Assembly: GCA_963277665.1 (NCBI GenBank) | Contig: OY728125.1 | Span: 1,709,790,889 to 1,709,854,888, forward strand | From: Viscum album | Lineage: Eukaryota; Streptophyta; Magnoliopsida; Santalales; Viscaceae | Reading direction: 5' to 3' | Length of the DNA stretch: 64,000 bases | Shown here: positions 53,641-64,000 of the stretch, piece after piece | Numbering within the stretch: the stretch's first letter is position 1 | Layout of the letters: the number at the start of each line of letters is the position of its first letter | Notes under the pieces: model-generated | Told to the model about the DNA's origin: nothing | Seen by the model: the letters and a program-made list of their open reading frames with translations, nothing else | Database searches by the model: none | Position numbers and translations under genes: made by a program

Positions 53641-55926
53641 TGTTTATAAGAAACCATAGGAACTATATTTTGGAAAACACAGATTAAGGAAGATAGACTT
53701 ATTATTTACATTGATAATTAACCTAAATATAAGATAACATCATAATTTCTTTTCAAGGTAGATATTAGGTGGTTTTCCTAAAAATAAATCACTTTCTTGA
53801 TACTATAAGTTAATACTGTTTGGGTGAAGATGCATCTAGAAGAAATAACCTCAAAAAGAGTTGATTGATTATATCTTGGTCATCATTCTGATGAATGTTG
53901 AGTGTTCCCTTCCCACACACCTGGTTTGACACTACTGGGAGATATTCTTGGGTTAATTATCATTTTCATTATAAACCATTATGAATGATTTGAATAGTTT
54001 ATTTCTAAGGAAATATTTAGATAAAACTAATGTGTCATAGAGTGATTATAATGTCCTATAATTTAAATATCCTATAAAATATATTTCATGATTTCCACAT
54101 TGATTATTGGCACTCATATAACACTTTTTGGTGATGGTCAATGGAAGGAAATTGCAGAAACCATGTTAACATTCAATGTAATTGAAAATGTGGTGATCAT
54201 GAGAAACCAAATAGAGTGATGACTGGAGTGAAATATATTATAATAATTTTTAATCAGTTATCATTAAATATGATTGACAACATTCACCTTAACCAAACTC
54301 CTAGACTCACCAAATAAGATAAGGATATTGGTTTTTGAGATCTTGTGTAGTGGATACCATGGAAAAAGGAAGTGCCAATTTTATTCATGTCAAAAAATGA
54401 TGAAATAAACTCCATGGGGAATTCCTTGAAGAAAGGGTACAATTTATTCTTTGTAGAAATGAAAGAAATAGAGTACTGAATTTGTTAGGGTTTCGATGTG
54501 CTGTTTTTAGGTAACATGGGAATGATCTAAGATAATGAACTAATCTAAAGTGTTATCTTTAAGAAAAAATAATGGAATATTCCAAGAAAATTTATGAAGA
54601 GGAAGTATTACAATTTTTAAGTATTGGGATTGGAGAAATTTATTGTAGATGTTTTATATAAATTATATTTTTTAGTTAAAATAATCATAAAACATCTAAT
54701 GATTTTTCCAAATTATTTTTTTCTTTAAGGATTTGAAAGCATATGTTGAATGCTATAGATGAACTTTAAATTTAATTTAATAGTAAGGTTATATTTTATG
54801 GAAAATCATGATTTATTCAAATATAACCCTTAAAATATTTCAAATTTTTAAGTAATGATGTTTAGTTTGGAAAAAGAGATGATTTAAATTGATAAATTAA
54901 TTCAGATTGTTTTGGTCACCTTGAAAATAATTAGTGTTTTGATGAAAAATTAATTTCTAAAGGAATTTACTAAATATTTAGATTCATGGAATTTATTTTA
55001 CAATAAATTATTTTATTTAAGTTATAATGTAATGGTTAATTTTTTGAATTAGTTATCATTTCATTAATGTTTTATAGTGATCGGGGTATTCAAATATTTG
55101 AATTGTTACGTTAAAAACTACTTTATGTTATTAAAGAGATTAGGGTTGTGTTGATTTTGGAAATTTACTAACCATGTTTGATTAAAATTAGACATGGAAT
55201 CTATTCAGATTTATTTTTCAATATTTTTAATAATAATACGTATGGAATTTATTAATTTTAACTTTGGGATGTTAATGTTGATGTTTTAGATATACTATAT
55301 TGAAAAAAAATTTATAAAAATCTTGGTTTTGGAAAAAATTTAGAGACATGTGGAAATTAATTTAATTCTTATGATCAACTAATAGTTAAATTTAGTGAAT
55401 TATGTGTAAATAAATAATATTCGATATTCTTTTAATGGAGGAATATATGAAACTGTTTGAAACACAACCAAAGGATGAAATTGTGCTTCCGAAATAGAAA
55501 TAAATCGAGTGAGTATATTTTCTAGTTTTCTCTTATTTGTTGTAAAATAATCTATCAAATATCGAAAAATAATAATGAAATAAAAATTTTATACCATTAA
55601 CTTAAATCTTGATGAATTAATTGTCCTTTAACCGATCACAAATTAATGATCTTTTGGACGTTAACTTTCTCCGGATCCTGTTCTCTACCACTCTCTATTA
55701 GTCCTTGGGTGTTTGTTTTCTCCAATATATCCATATTTTCACTTAGCAATAATTTTCTCCAATTTAGAGGCCAATTTTATTGTTGTTATTGATGACCTTT
55801 GTTTTTTCGTTAATCTATTTTTAATATGATGTTTTATTAACCATTTTTTCAATATTGGTTTTCAACCAAAAAAGTTTCAAATATTTAACCATTAATGTCA
55901 TAGAAAAAATTGAAAGCATGAAATAT
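53641..55926 (+). other. Internal region of the plus element, no gene recognised
   Basis: 2.3 kb of AT-rich sequence with no open frame above 60 codons and no gag, protease, integrase or reverse transcriptase motif. It shows no obvious similarity to the internal region of the minus element outside the primer-binding site, though decay may hide it. Confidence 0.5.
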
Positions 55927-55939
55927 TTTGGGGGTAGAA
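55927..55939 (+). other. Polypurine tract of the plus element
   Basis: TTTTGGGGGTAGAA precedes TATAACACCCCC, the decayed LTR start. Matches the Tekay-type junction. Confidence 0.8.
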
Positions 55940-57704
55940 TATAACACCCCCATATTGTAGAATATATTTCTATTTAAATAAAATTAAATTCTTTGATAGC
56001 TTGAGATACTGGCATCACCATGTTTAAACGAACTGTGATACACTATTAAAATATTTTTTTTCCAACGTGACGGTTATAACCTAGACATTAAAATTGGAGG
56101 TATGAATAGGAATAAATATATTACTAATTATATATATATATATAGTTATTATAATTCAATATTTAATAATTATAAATTAATCAATTTATAGTAAAAAACT
56201 ATGGTTTGAAAATATATATTCTTCAAAAAAAGTGTTTTATTATTTTTTGGTGAGAAAAAATACTATTAATTTCTACCTCTTTTAAAATATTTATTTAGTA
56301 AATGAAAATAATTTTTTAACTAATAACATAAAAATTATCTTACAGTTATGTTTTGGTATTTTTCTCAAAATATTAATTTCTCTTTAAAGAGTGAAAATAC
56401 ATATTATTATAGAAAAATCAATATTTTTCTGAATTTAAAAAGTTAAATTTGGTTCAAAAAATATTTATAAGTAAATTTAGTTATATAATATAATTAATAA
56501 TTCAAATAATTTCATTAGATTTTATTTTATGACTACATTTTTTATATAAAAATTTTTATACTTAAAAGGAATTTTTCTGTATAACTATTTATCATTGTGT
56601 TTTGTGTTATTATATAACATTAAATTATACAAATTACATAGATTAAATATTAAAAAATAGATACCATATTTTGGAAAAGGATACTCATATTGGAAAAATA
56701 TTATCACCTTACCTTTTGTCATTATGAATAGAAACCGTAGTAAATAATTGTGTCCTTAGTAAGGGTAAATCTGGTAATTAAGGTCAAAAATAATATGGAA
56801 AGGAATAAAAATTACCACTAAACATTCTTTTGTCTTATTTTATGAGTTGTGATTTGCCATTTCAATCAAAGTTTTACAAAAAAATAGAATCATCGTTATG
56901 TATTGCTTTTGTTTTTTTCCATTATAATATTTATGTAAATGATAAAGCTAGAAATGCGAGTTTCTTGATTTTAATATATATAATAATTTTTGGTAGGGAT
57001 AAAAAAATTTTGTTTAGATATAAAATTTTATTTCAAATATGAATTATTTTTTTGTTATGGTAATTTATTTTATATTTTTATTCATTGAATAATTTTGTTA
57101 AATGCTTACGGAAAGCCGATTGAATTTATTCAATTAATAGAAAATTAAATTAAAGTATATTAAAAATATTAAAATTAATAAAAGTTGATGAATTATTGTT
57201 TTACATGAATTTTAAAGATATATATGACATTTTAGGGTTATTTTTATTGATTATGTTCCAATTACCCCATTTTATAGATGCATTTTAAGTCAAAATAAAC
57301 AAACAGTTTCAAAAATGTCATTAATGATATTTTATAAAAATCATATTCTATTAATGATTTAAAATTCATAAAAATATCACATTCATCCAAAATAATATTT
57401 ATGTTTTAACACATCAAACATGGTCTATTTGTTGGACTCATTTCCTTTTATGGTAACTTTATTGTGCCTTAAATTATAAAAACATTAATATTACGGTATT
57501 TATCAAACAGGCTAATAGGGGTTAAAATTAAATGGTAATAGAGAAAACATAACAAACACATGATCAAATTTTTTAGGATGATATTATATTTATTACTCCT
57601 AATATAATATTCTAACTATATCAATTAGGATTTAATTTTATATAAAAATTAATATATATTAATTTATTTCTTTATTAAATTCCATAAATGCCCCTCCCAT
57701 AACG

Positions 57705-57713
57705 TATAAAAGG
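57705..57713 (+). promoter_or_regulatory. TATA box, 3' LTR of plus element
   Basis: TATAAAAGG followed by ACACCCCTTC, about 1.77 kb into the LTR. Confidence 0.7.
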
Positions 57714-58039
57714 ACACCCCTTCATGCTTTTATTTACACCAATTTGATAAAACTACATCAAATAAAACCTACCAAACACAATTATAAACATACTTATCTA
57801 TGTTTAATATGTTTTTTCCATTAAAAAAATCTAACCCTGGGTCGCTTAATAAGAGATCTAACAGAATTCTACCTAATAAGTGGTGGCTGTTATTTCCGTC
57901 GATTTTATGTTTATTTCTTATTATACTTATTCTAAATGTTTTTTACCATTAATATAATATTAAATTGATTATTATAAATATACATAATTTTTTATTATTA
58001 TAGGAAATTCATATTTCATCTCTTTTCCATCCTATGAAA

Positions 58040-58476
58040 AGCCAAAGCATCCCTCATACGTTCGTACAGATTGCCATCTACAAGGAGCGGTGTAATTATA
58101 TTTTCTTCACCACCTTAATTGGGTTGTTTATAAATATAAATAATTAATATATATGATATATATGACATAAATATTCTACTATAATTATAATTTCATATAT
58201 ACCATCTTTCCTTCTAATCCATTAAAAAACGATAGCACTGACCGTGTGTACATGTGGACTACCGCATCCAGAAAATGACGTGATTCCTTTTTCAATCATT
58301 ATTTACATGGATGGTAATAAAAATGTTTTAATTGAATATTTATGATATATATTTAATTAAAATGATAATTTAATGTTTATTTATTATTTAATTTTCTTTT
58401 GTTCCATCCTTTGACAAGTGAAAACAGAGTTCATGTGTTTGTACGACCTATCATTTCCATAAAAGATGTAATTATT
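58040..58476 (+). promoter_or_regulatory. Three stem-loop sub-repeats in the 3' LTR
   Basis: Decayed copies near 58045-58085 and 58430-58465, and a better one at 58243-58271 (GTGG-ACTA-CCGC). Same spacing of about 190 bp as in the other LTRs. Confidence 0.4.
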
Positions 58477-59311
58477 TTTTCTCTTTATAAACTTTATGAA
58501 TGATAATATATACCAATATATAATGAATATTAATTATATTAGTGTAATTATTAACATTCAGAAGATTATGGAACTATGATCAAAGTTCAAAGACAAAAAA
58601 CTATCAGACTGAAACATACATGAAAAATTAATAAATTATCATCATGAACAATGATTTTAATAAATAATTGTTAGTACATGTGTGATACAAGGTAATATAA
58701 AAATCATATATGGTGTGATATATATGATTATATTTCAATAATATATTTATAATAAATCAATATTTATTATCCAAGTGGTTTGAACGCATTTAAATGAATT
58801 TGGGCATAAGGTAAGAGAATACGTCTCAATTTTAATTCATTAATGCATAATTTATTATTATAAACATTATTTATTTCATATGTGGTATATACTAATGATG
58901 GTATGTATTTTTATAGTTCTAAAAAATCTATAAAGGTAAGGAAAATACACTCAAAAATTTGATGAAGAAATAAGAAGCATGATTGATTAAGAATTTTAGA
59001 AGATGTTTGAAGAAATCAAAGTTGCAAAAGGACATAGAGTTGTATGTGCACTAAATTCTAAGAATATTACATTGATGAAATTATCCGCAAACAATAGAGC
59101 ACCAGTCAACCCCTGAAATTCTAGCATGTGAGGCATTAATAGCGAACCACGCCATTGCAAATGGTGTCGTAGGTGGAATGAAGGAAGATAAGTTTTGTCC
59201 TCGTAGAACCTCCCCTAAACCAATTTGTTGGAAAAAACTATATGGACTGGTACACCACTAAAAAACATCCCCTCAAAGAAAAAGGGTTCACTAGAGAGGT
59301 AAAAATGAGGG

Positions 59312-59345
59312 AATCTCGTGAACATGACGAGCCATTCACGAGATT
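59312..59345. repeat. Inverted repeat AATCTCGTGAA/TTCACGAGATT
   Basis: Perfect 11-bp arms around a 12-nt loop, about 170 bp upstream of the TATA box at 59515. It could be an LTR regulatory hairpin; no function is shown. Confidence 0.8.
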
Positions 59346-59514
59346 GAGTTAGTGATTATCACCATCGCAAAATACTGCCATCGTGAACCACAGCCTTCGC
59401 AAACCTCAGCGTTGAAAACTGCGGTTGACCGAGTCATCTGTTGACTAGATGATTTCTACGTGGGATTATACAAAAAAATTCATGTGACCCATAGATACAG
59501 CGTTTTCGACACCC

Positions 59515-59523
59515 TATAAAAGG
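59515..59523 (+). promoter_or_regulatory. TATA box of a putative LTR promoter
   Basis: TATAAAAGG preceded by GACACCC and followed by ACCCTGAGGGG, the layout of plant LTR promoters. Confidence 0.55.
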
Positions 59524-62500
59524 ACCCTGAGGGGAACTGAGAAGGGAGAACAAATTTTTGGGGTAGCATGGAGTTTACAAATGGAAGACTTCAAATACAA
59601 ATGATCAATGAAGTATGGAAACAAAAATGGTTTCCAGTAGGTATAAACCTACCATGTACCATGAAATAAATGAATCATAATAATAATCTTGACTATCTAT
59701 GAACCTAATTATAAAACCGTGAACCATATTCCTTTCGAGGAAGAAATTCTCGTGAACCATAGAGAAATTCCCCTTCTATAATATGCTGTATCGCATAACA
59801 CAATACCTAGGAATGAAACCCTTCATAACATAGTGCTTCGCTACACAGATGACATCCTACACCATGTAGCACCACCCTATGCAGACAAAACATAGGGCTG
59901 CATTCCACTATAGTACATAGTCCACATCTAAGTTTGTGTACCACCTCAATACGTGGATGGAACCTCCACCCATGTATCAATATGTAACATAGGGAGGGTA
60001 CCCCACCTTGTTTGAAAAAATGGTACATAGAATGGGGTACCATTGGGTTTTTGACCTTTCACTCCCAATCATTCCATTTTGTTTCCATTCCATCCTTGAA
60101 ACCCCTTCCACTAACTAGTCCATCAGTATCAGGCCAAAGCATCTTCCAAATCCACCAGACCCATAAGATAAAACCATCAGGCACATCAGTGCGTCCTTTT
60201 ATGTTTACATACAAATGATAAGTGGAGTCATGTGGTTATTTATCTCAAGGGTTTGGACCCATAGAATTTATTTAAGTTTACATACCAAGGGTAACATGGG
60301 TCCAAAACATGGAATACTCTTGTGAAACTCCCCATTCTAGAGATCAGGGGTAATCACTGGCTTTTCCATTCAATGAGGGACAGTGAAAAGTCAAAGGGAT
60401 CATCCATCTTTTCCCCTTGATGAGGAGCAATTCTTCTCCCCTTTCCCAGAACACATTTTAGGGCCCTCTCCCTAAGGTAAGTACCTAACATTCCATGGGA
60501 GGTGGCACATTGGCTCCTCTTAGGCTCAGCCTGAGACATGTCTGGATATATTTCAAAATCTGACTATCCTAGATATCCATACAAGAGAGGAAATTGGCAC
60601 ATTCAAATCCCTTATCCCCCTCCCTTTGGTCTCTAATAACATATATCAGCAGATGACGTGGGACATGTAATACTCATATCCACTACCTCCTCTTGTTTCT
60701 CACAATGATCATGACTCACATGGGATTAGAGGTTAGTGGTGATCATGACATCCACATAGCCCCAAAACATGGGCATACTCATAGGTGTAAGCTCCATCCC
60801 AACCTCCTAGTAATCATGAGTTGAGATCCTCCTCATGGTTCAAGAAACACATGCCTCCTCTTAGGTATAATCCCCAAATGGAATGAACTACGAGAACTCT
60901 AATTCCTTCTCTGATCAGGATATGTAGGATGTCTTATAAATGCCTGAGCTCAAGGGAAATTCTTTTTAGAAGTCAGTCCCAATAAAATTCAACCAAACAT
61001 TCAAGGTCATCCACTTCAGGAGTAAGACCTGGCTTGTATCTCTTATATGGGAAGCTCCCATGTGAAATCCCCAATCATGCAACCACAAAAAGGTCGCCTC
61101 AAGGGTGTATCTCCCAACTCAAACTGAACTATAGGGGATTTTATTCCCAACTAAATGGGATATATAGGAATCATCTCTGAGGTCCCAACTCAACACCAAA
61201 ACGACCAAAATTCAACTAGTATTTCACTAGAAAAATCCTTGGTAGGGTCATATCTACCCCAGAGACCATATCTCTTTTGGGAATCGTGATCTGCTTCTCT
61301 AAAGACCCAAAAATTTCAATGAAATATTTTTCTTAAATACTTTTGAATTTTACGAGTTTGTGGCTTCTGACGGCACTTGATTCTGAGGCCCGGTGTGCCT
61401 GGAATCTATTTCCAATGTTTATCTCGGGTACATTTAGTAAAAGAACGAGTGAGTTTTTCTATCTTTTGAAACGGTCCTCCGAATTGAAATGTGAGGGCAC
61501 CAACGAACTCGCAGTGCCGATAATTTCTTATGGGGACCTTTACCACAATTGTGTTTTAGTGGGTTGAGAATTATTATTTGGGGATTCAGTTTAAATAAAT
61601 AAAATTTTTGGAACAATTTTATTTTATATATAGTTAGGTTAATTCATCCAATGGGAAGTTGTTTGTAGGTCCCACACTCACCCTACTTCCCATGTGTGGA
61701 TATATGAGATGTGGGGCCCACAAAAGCCCCAACCTTTCATTTTCCCAAACCTCCATAAACCCCCTTCATTATTATGTTATCTTCTCTTAACTATGTAACT
61801 CTTCCTCTTCTCTCTCTTCCTCTTTAACTCTTGCCAACACACATTAATTAATTAATGGAACATATTCAATTAATTAATTAACTGGTTTAAATTTTGAATT
61901 CTTGGAAAGTTTAATTAAAATAAGGAGAATCCTTATTTTAATTGGGTTGGCACTTGTTTTGTTGGGGGAACTTTTGAGAGAGAGATTTTGTGAAGGAAGA
62001 GGGGAATTTCTCCTTTTTTAAAGAACACCAAACCTCCGGAGAAGAATGACAATCCCTTACACAAATAATGACGACACACCCTCTTTTCTATTCTCCAAAA
62101 CAAGAGAGGAGACATCAATTCTTCATCGGGTGCACTCCTGCGACGATGGAAACGACACCGTCATCCATGATGCTTGTCAACCGTGAACCTTATTCAAGAT
62201 AGGGATTTATTCTTTGAAGTGAATGTTTTCTTACCCCGTTCTTCGTTGGAAATCATTGTTTTTATATGGCCAACTACTAACACCTAATGTGGAGGGCGCG
62301 GGCCGAACACACATGGCCCGACGACCCTCCGTAGACTATTGTTTGCGATTGAGTTACATTGGAAGATGTGGCGACGATGGTGACGGTGGTGCACCGACCA
62401 TGTACGGAAGAACTGCGACCCACAACCGTGGGCCGCTCAACCGAGGAAGAACCGGGCTGAAGGAGGAAACTGCAACGCCCATGGCACCACACCACGGGAG

Positions 62501-63320
62501 ACAGCGGCCCGCCCATGCGGGCCGCTTCACCTGAAGAACCGGCTGGCCCGTCAGCCGGCTGGGCGGAGCCGAACCGCGGCGCCAGGAGGGCACCACGCTG
62601 AAGAAACCCATGGCCCTCCCGAGCGGGCCGATTATGCCAGATGGTCGGTTGTCCAAGCTGGCCGGTTTGGGAGGGTGGCACCATAAGGCGCCGGTGGTTT
62701 GAACAACTGGGGGACCGTGCCCCCTTGGACCGCTCGGCCTTCGAGCCAAGCCGCACCAGGCCGCACTGAGCCAGGCCGCGCCCCGCCGGGTCAGGCCCGG
62801 CCACACTCTCTTTAGTCCGAGCCACGCCCCTCAGGCCGAACCACGCGAATCTTCGTGCCAGTCTTACACCCCTACCGGGTCGGACCCTTCAAAACTGGGT
62901 GACCCGACCTGCCAGCCCATTGGCCATAACGGGTCGGTCTCGTAATTCACTTAAACGTGCATAACATAAGTACCGCATGTCTGATTGACGCGCCGTCTAC
63001 GGCACTGGGACCCTGTCGACGAGGCGGTCCTTTTGCGACACTTTAAGTGAGGTTTTGACAACTTTGGTAAATTTTCGTGTTTGGAACGAGCATATTTCCA
63101 ACCGAACCCCTGGAATGAAAATGGCAATATCTCTCAGACCGGGCGTCCGATTGACGCGCCATCTGTCGCGTTGAGTTCCTTTTAACGAGACGGAACTTCG
63201 AGATACATCATCTTTGGACTTCCTGACAGTTGATTTATCGAACCCTTTACTCGAGGAGCGAACCCTCTTAGAATCGAGTACGCTATGTGCAGGAACCCTA
63301 GAGCTAGCTGCGACTGCGAT

Positions 63321-63554
63321 GACTACTGTGTTGGGATCCTCCATGGGTTCAACAACGAAGATGACCGTACTAGGATCATACGTGGGTTCGGTAGCGAAGA
63401 CGGTTGTACTTGGATCCTCCGTGGGTTTGTCAGCGATGACAACTGTACTTGGATCCTATGTGGGTTCGACAGTGATGGTTACTGTTCTTGGATCCAATGT
63501 GGTTTCGACAGTGATGACTTCTATACTTGGATCCTACATGGGTTTGGTAGAGGA
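63321..63554 (+). repeat. 39-bp minisatellite, six units
   Basis: Six tandem units of exactly 39 bp start at 63321, 63360, 63399, 63438, 63477 and 63516. The core is TACTTGGATCCTACGTGGGT, with differences of a few bases each, and a partial unit precedes the array. Because 39 is a multiple of 3, the plus frame 63214-63564 shows a 13-residue repeat (T-V-L-G-S-Y-V-G-S-T-x-M-T); a second frame is open too. No flanking coding evidence, so I treat it as an LTR-internal minisatellite. Confidence 0.9.
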
Positions 63555-63721
63555 GATTATTTAGAGGCTACATCTAATCATCTCCACCCCTGTTTGTGAG
63601 TAGTATACCTGTGTGAGATGAGTCTTGTCTTTCAATCATTATCATTGATGTGGTTGACTACTTTCCTGTGTGGACGAGATTATTATTGGTCTCGAAAGCT
63701 GGAGTCGAACTGAGATTGATG

Positions 63722-63753
63722 ACTTAGGTATATGTATGGGCATATACCTAAGT
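63722..63753. repeat. Inverted repeat ACTTAGGTATATG/CATATACCTAAGT
   Basis: Perfect 13-bp arms with a 6-nt loop (TATGGG). Located between the minisatellite and the LTR tail; possibly a transcript hairpin near the LTR end. Confidence 0.85.
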
Positions 63754-64000
63754 AGAGTTGGTTGATACTTCAGGTTTGTATCTTTCCTTTGTGGTTTATC
63801 CTTCATGGATTCTGGGAGACCTTCAGGGGTCTTTGGGTCTCTACTGAGTATCATTATACTCACCCCTGCATATGAAATGCCCTCACTACGTTGTGTTAGA
63901 TGCCGATGACGGACAACACTGATCGTGGTTGAGGATTGTGGAGCTAGACGGTATCTGGAGGTGGACCACCTGATGGGATGTACATGGAGAGGACGAACGG

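Larger units (their letters stand above)
48790..58925 (+). mobile_element. Second Tekay-family element, 3' LTR truncated
   Basis: A 5' LTR of about 4836 bp (48790-53625), a Met primer-binding site, an internal region of 2314 bp, a polypurine tract and a 3' LTR (55940-58925) that stops after about 3 kb. It is the same family as the minus element, judged by the shared TATA context, stem-loop sub-repeats and 'GAGCTCACC' block. Again the internal region is short and shows no recognisable gag-pol, so the copy is non-autonomous. The 3' truncation coincides with a sudden change in base composition at about 58.9 kb, probably the insertion of the next element. Confidence 0.8.
55940..58925 (+). repeat. 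3' LTR of the plus element, truncated
   Basis: Aligns with 48790-51720 at a shift of about 7.16 to 7.20 kb. Examples are the 'GTAGTAAATAATT' block at 56740 and 49520, the TATA at 57705 and 50494, and stem-loop copies at 58243 and 51034. About 1.8 kb of the LTR end is missing. The open frame 56830-57042 has no domain. Confidence 0.8.
58926..61250 (+). mobile_element. LTR-like sequence of a younger, GC-richer element
   Basis: Composition changes at the truncation of the Tekay 3' LTR; CpG dinucleotides become common (CGAACCACG, ATTCACGAGATT). A promoter-like block CACCCTATAAAAGGACCC has its TATA at 59515-59523, typical of a plant LTR. An inverted repeat lies just upstream. From 59800 to 61250 there are no gene motifs; the open frames 59807-60043, 60012-60218 and 60354-60539 show no domain. 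Element ends and family are not resolved. Confidence 0.4.
61251..64000 (+). mobile_element. Young chromovirus-type LTR sequence running off the window
   Basis: The right part reads like the U5 side of a Tekay-type LTR. Motifs such as 'ATATCTCTCAGACCGGGCGTCC' and 'GATTGACGCGCC' (62983 and again 63149, 166 bp apart) recur in such LTRs. The tail 'ACTCACCCCTGC' near 63859 followed by 'GATGCCGATGACGGAC' fits the conserved 'CTCACCCC' end block, as at 1780 and 53375. 62280-62960 is strongly GC-rich, and its long open frames on both strands (62223-62534, 62277-62825, 62354-62806) overlap in opposite directions without domains, as expected from composition. CpG is well preserved, so this is the youngest layer. 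No primer-binding site is reached. Confidence 0.5.

Noticed and set aside
53641..55926. Weak hints of gag in the plus Tekay-family interior
   Set aside because: No motif survived inspection in any frame, so no coding feature is claimed.
62277..62825. Long minus-strand open frame (182 codons) with overlapping open frames on both strands
   Set aside because: The region is strongly GC-rich, which makes stops rare in all frames. The frames overlap each other and show only low-complexity Pro/Arg/Gly/Ser-rich sequence without a domain. It lies inside LTR-like DNA.

Overview
This is AT-rich, repeat-dominated nuclear DNA of a flowering plant. The host group is inferred from the plant-specific families present: Tekay/Del-type chromoviruses, a MuDR-type MULE, and a plant mobile domain (PMD) gene. 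Old copies are heavily decayed and a few young ones are CpG-rich, which fits a large, slowly purged genome. I cannot name the species. I found no intact host protein gene, no rRNA gene and no convincing functional tRNA gene. Almost all short open frames look like chance ORFs or fragments of decayed transposons.

Layout. 1-2440: 3' part of a long Tekay-family LTR on +, with primer-binding site and start of the gag leader. 2441-7840: unassigned old repeats. 7840-11850: AT-only TTAATTA-type repeat holding a tRNA-derived SINE-like unit (8206-8610) and a broken LINE ORF1-like pseudogene (9150-10600). 12780-26800: an old MULE with a mudrA-type transposase pseudogene followed by a PMD pseudogene. The transposase is split by an 8.35 kb LTR element (12966-21318, -) that keeps a gag zinc-knuckle relic but shows no pol. 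26820-48789: a satellite with a unit of about 702 bp, cut into three blocks. One interruption (29150-32560) carries a second satellite of about 343 bp; the other is a complete Tekay-family element (33627-45509, -). 48790-58925: a second Tekay-family element (+) with a truncated 3' LTR. 58926-64000: abrupt change to GC- and CpG-richer sequence, made of younger LTR-like DNA with a 39-bp minisatellite and a Tekay-type LTR tail running off the window.

The main result is the nesting order, readable from phase and boundaries. The MULE/PMD pair and the 702-bp satellite are the old substrate. LTR elements entered each of them, and the GC-rich element at the right edge is the youngest layer. The two Tekay-family elements have LTRs of about 4.7-4.8 kb but internal regions of only 2.3-2.4 kb, so both look non-autonomous (LARD-like). 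Domain calls rest on motif reading by eye; no alignment or database search was possible.
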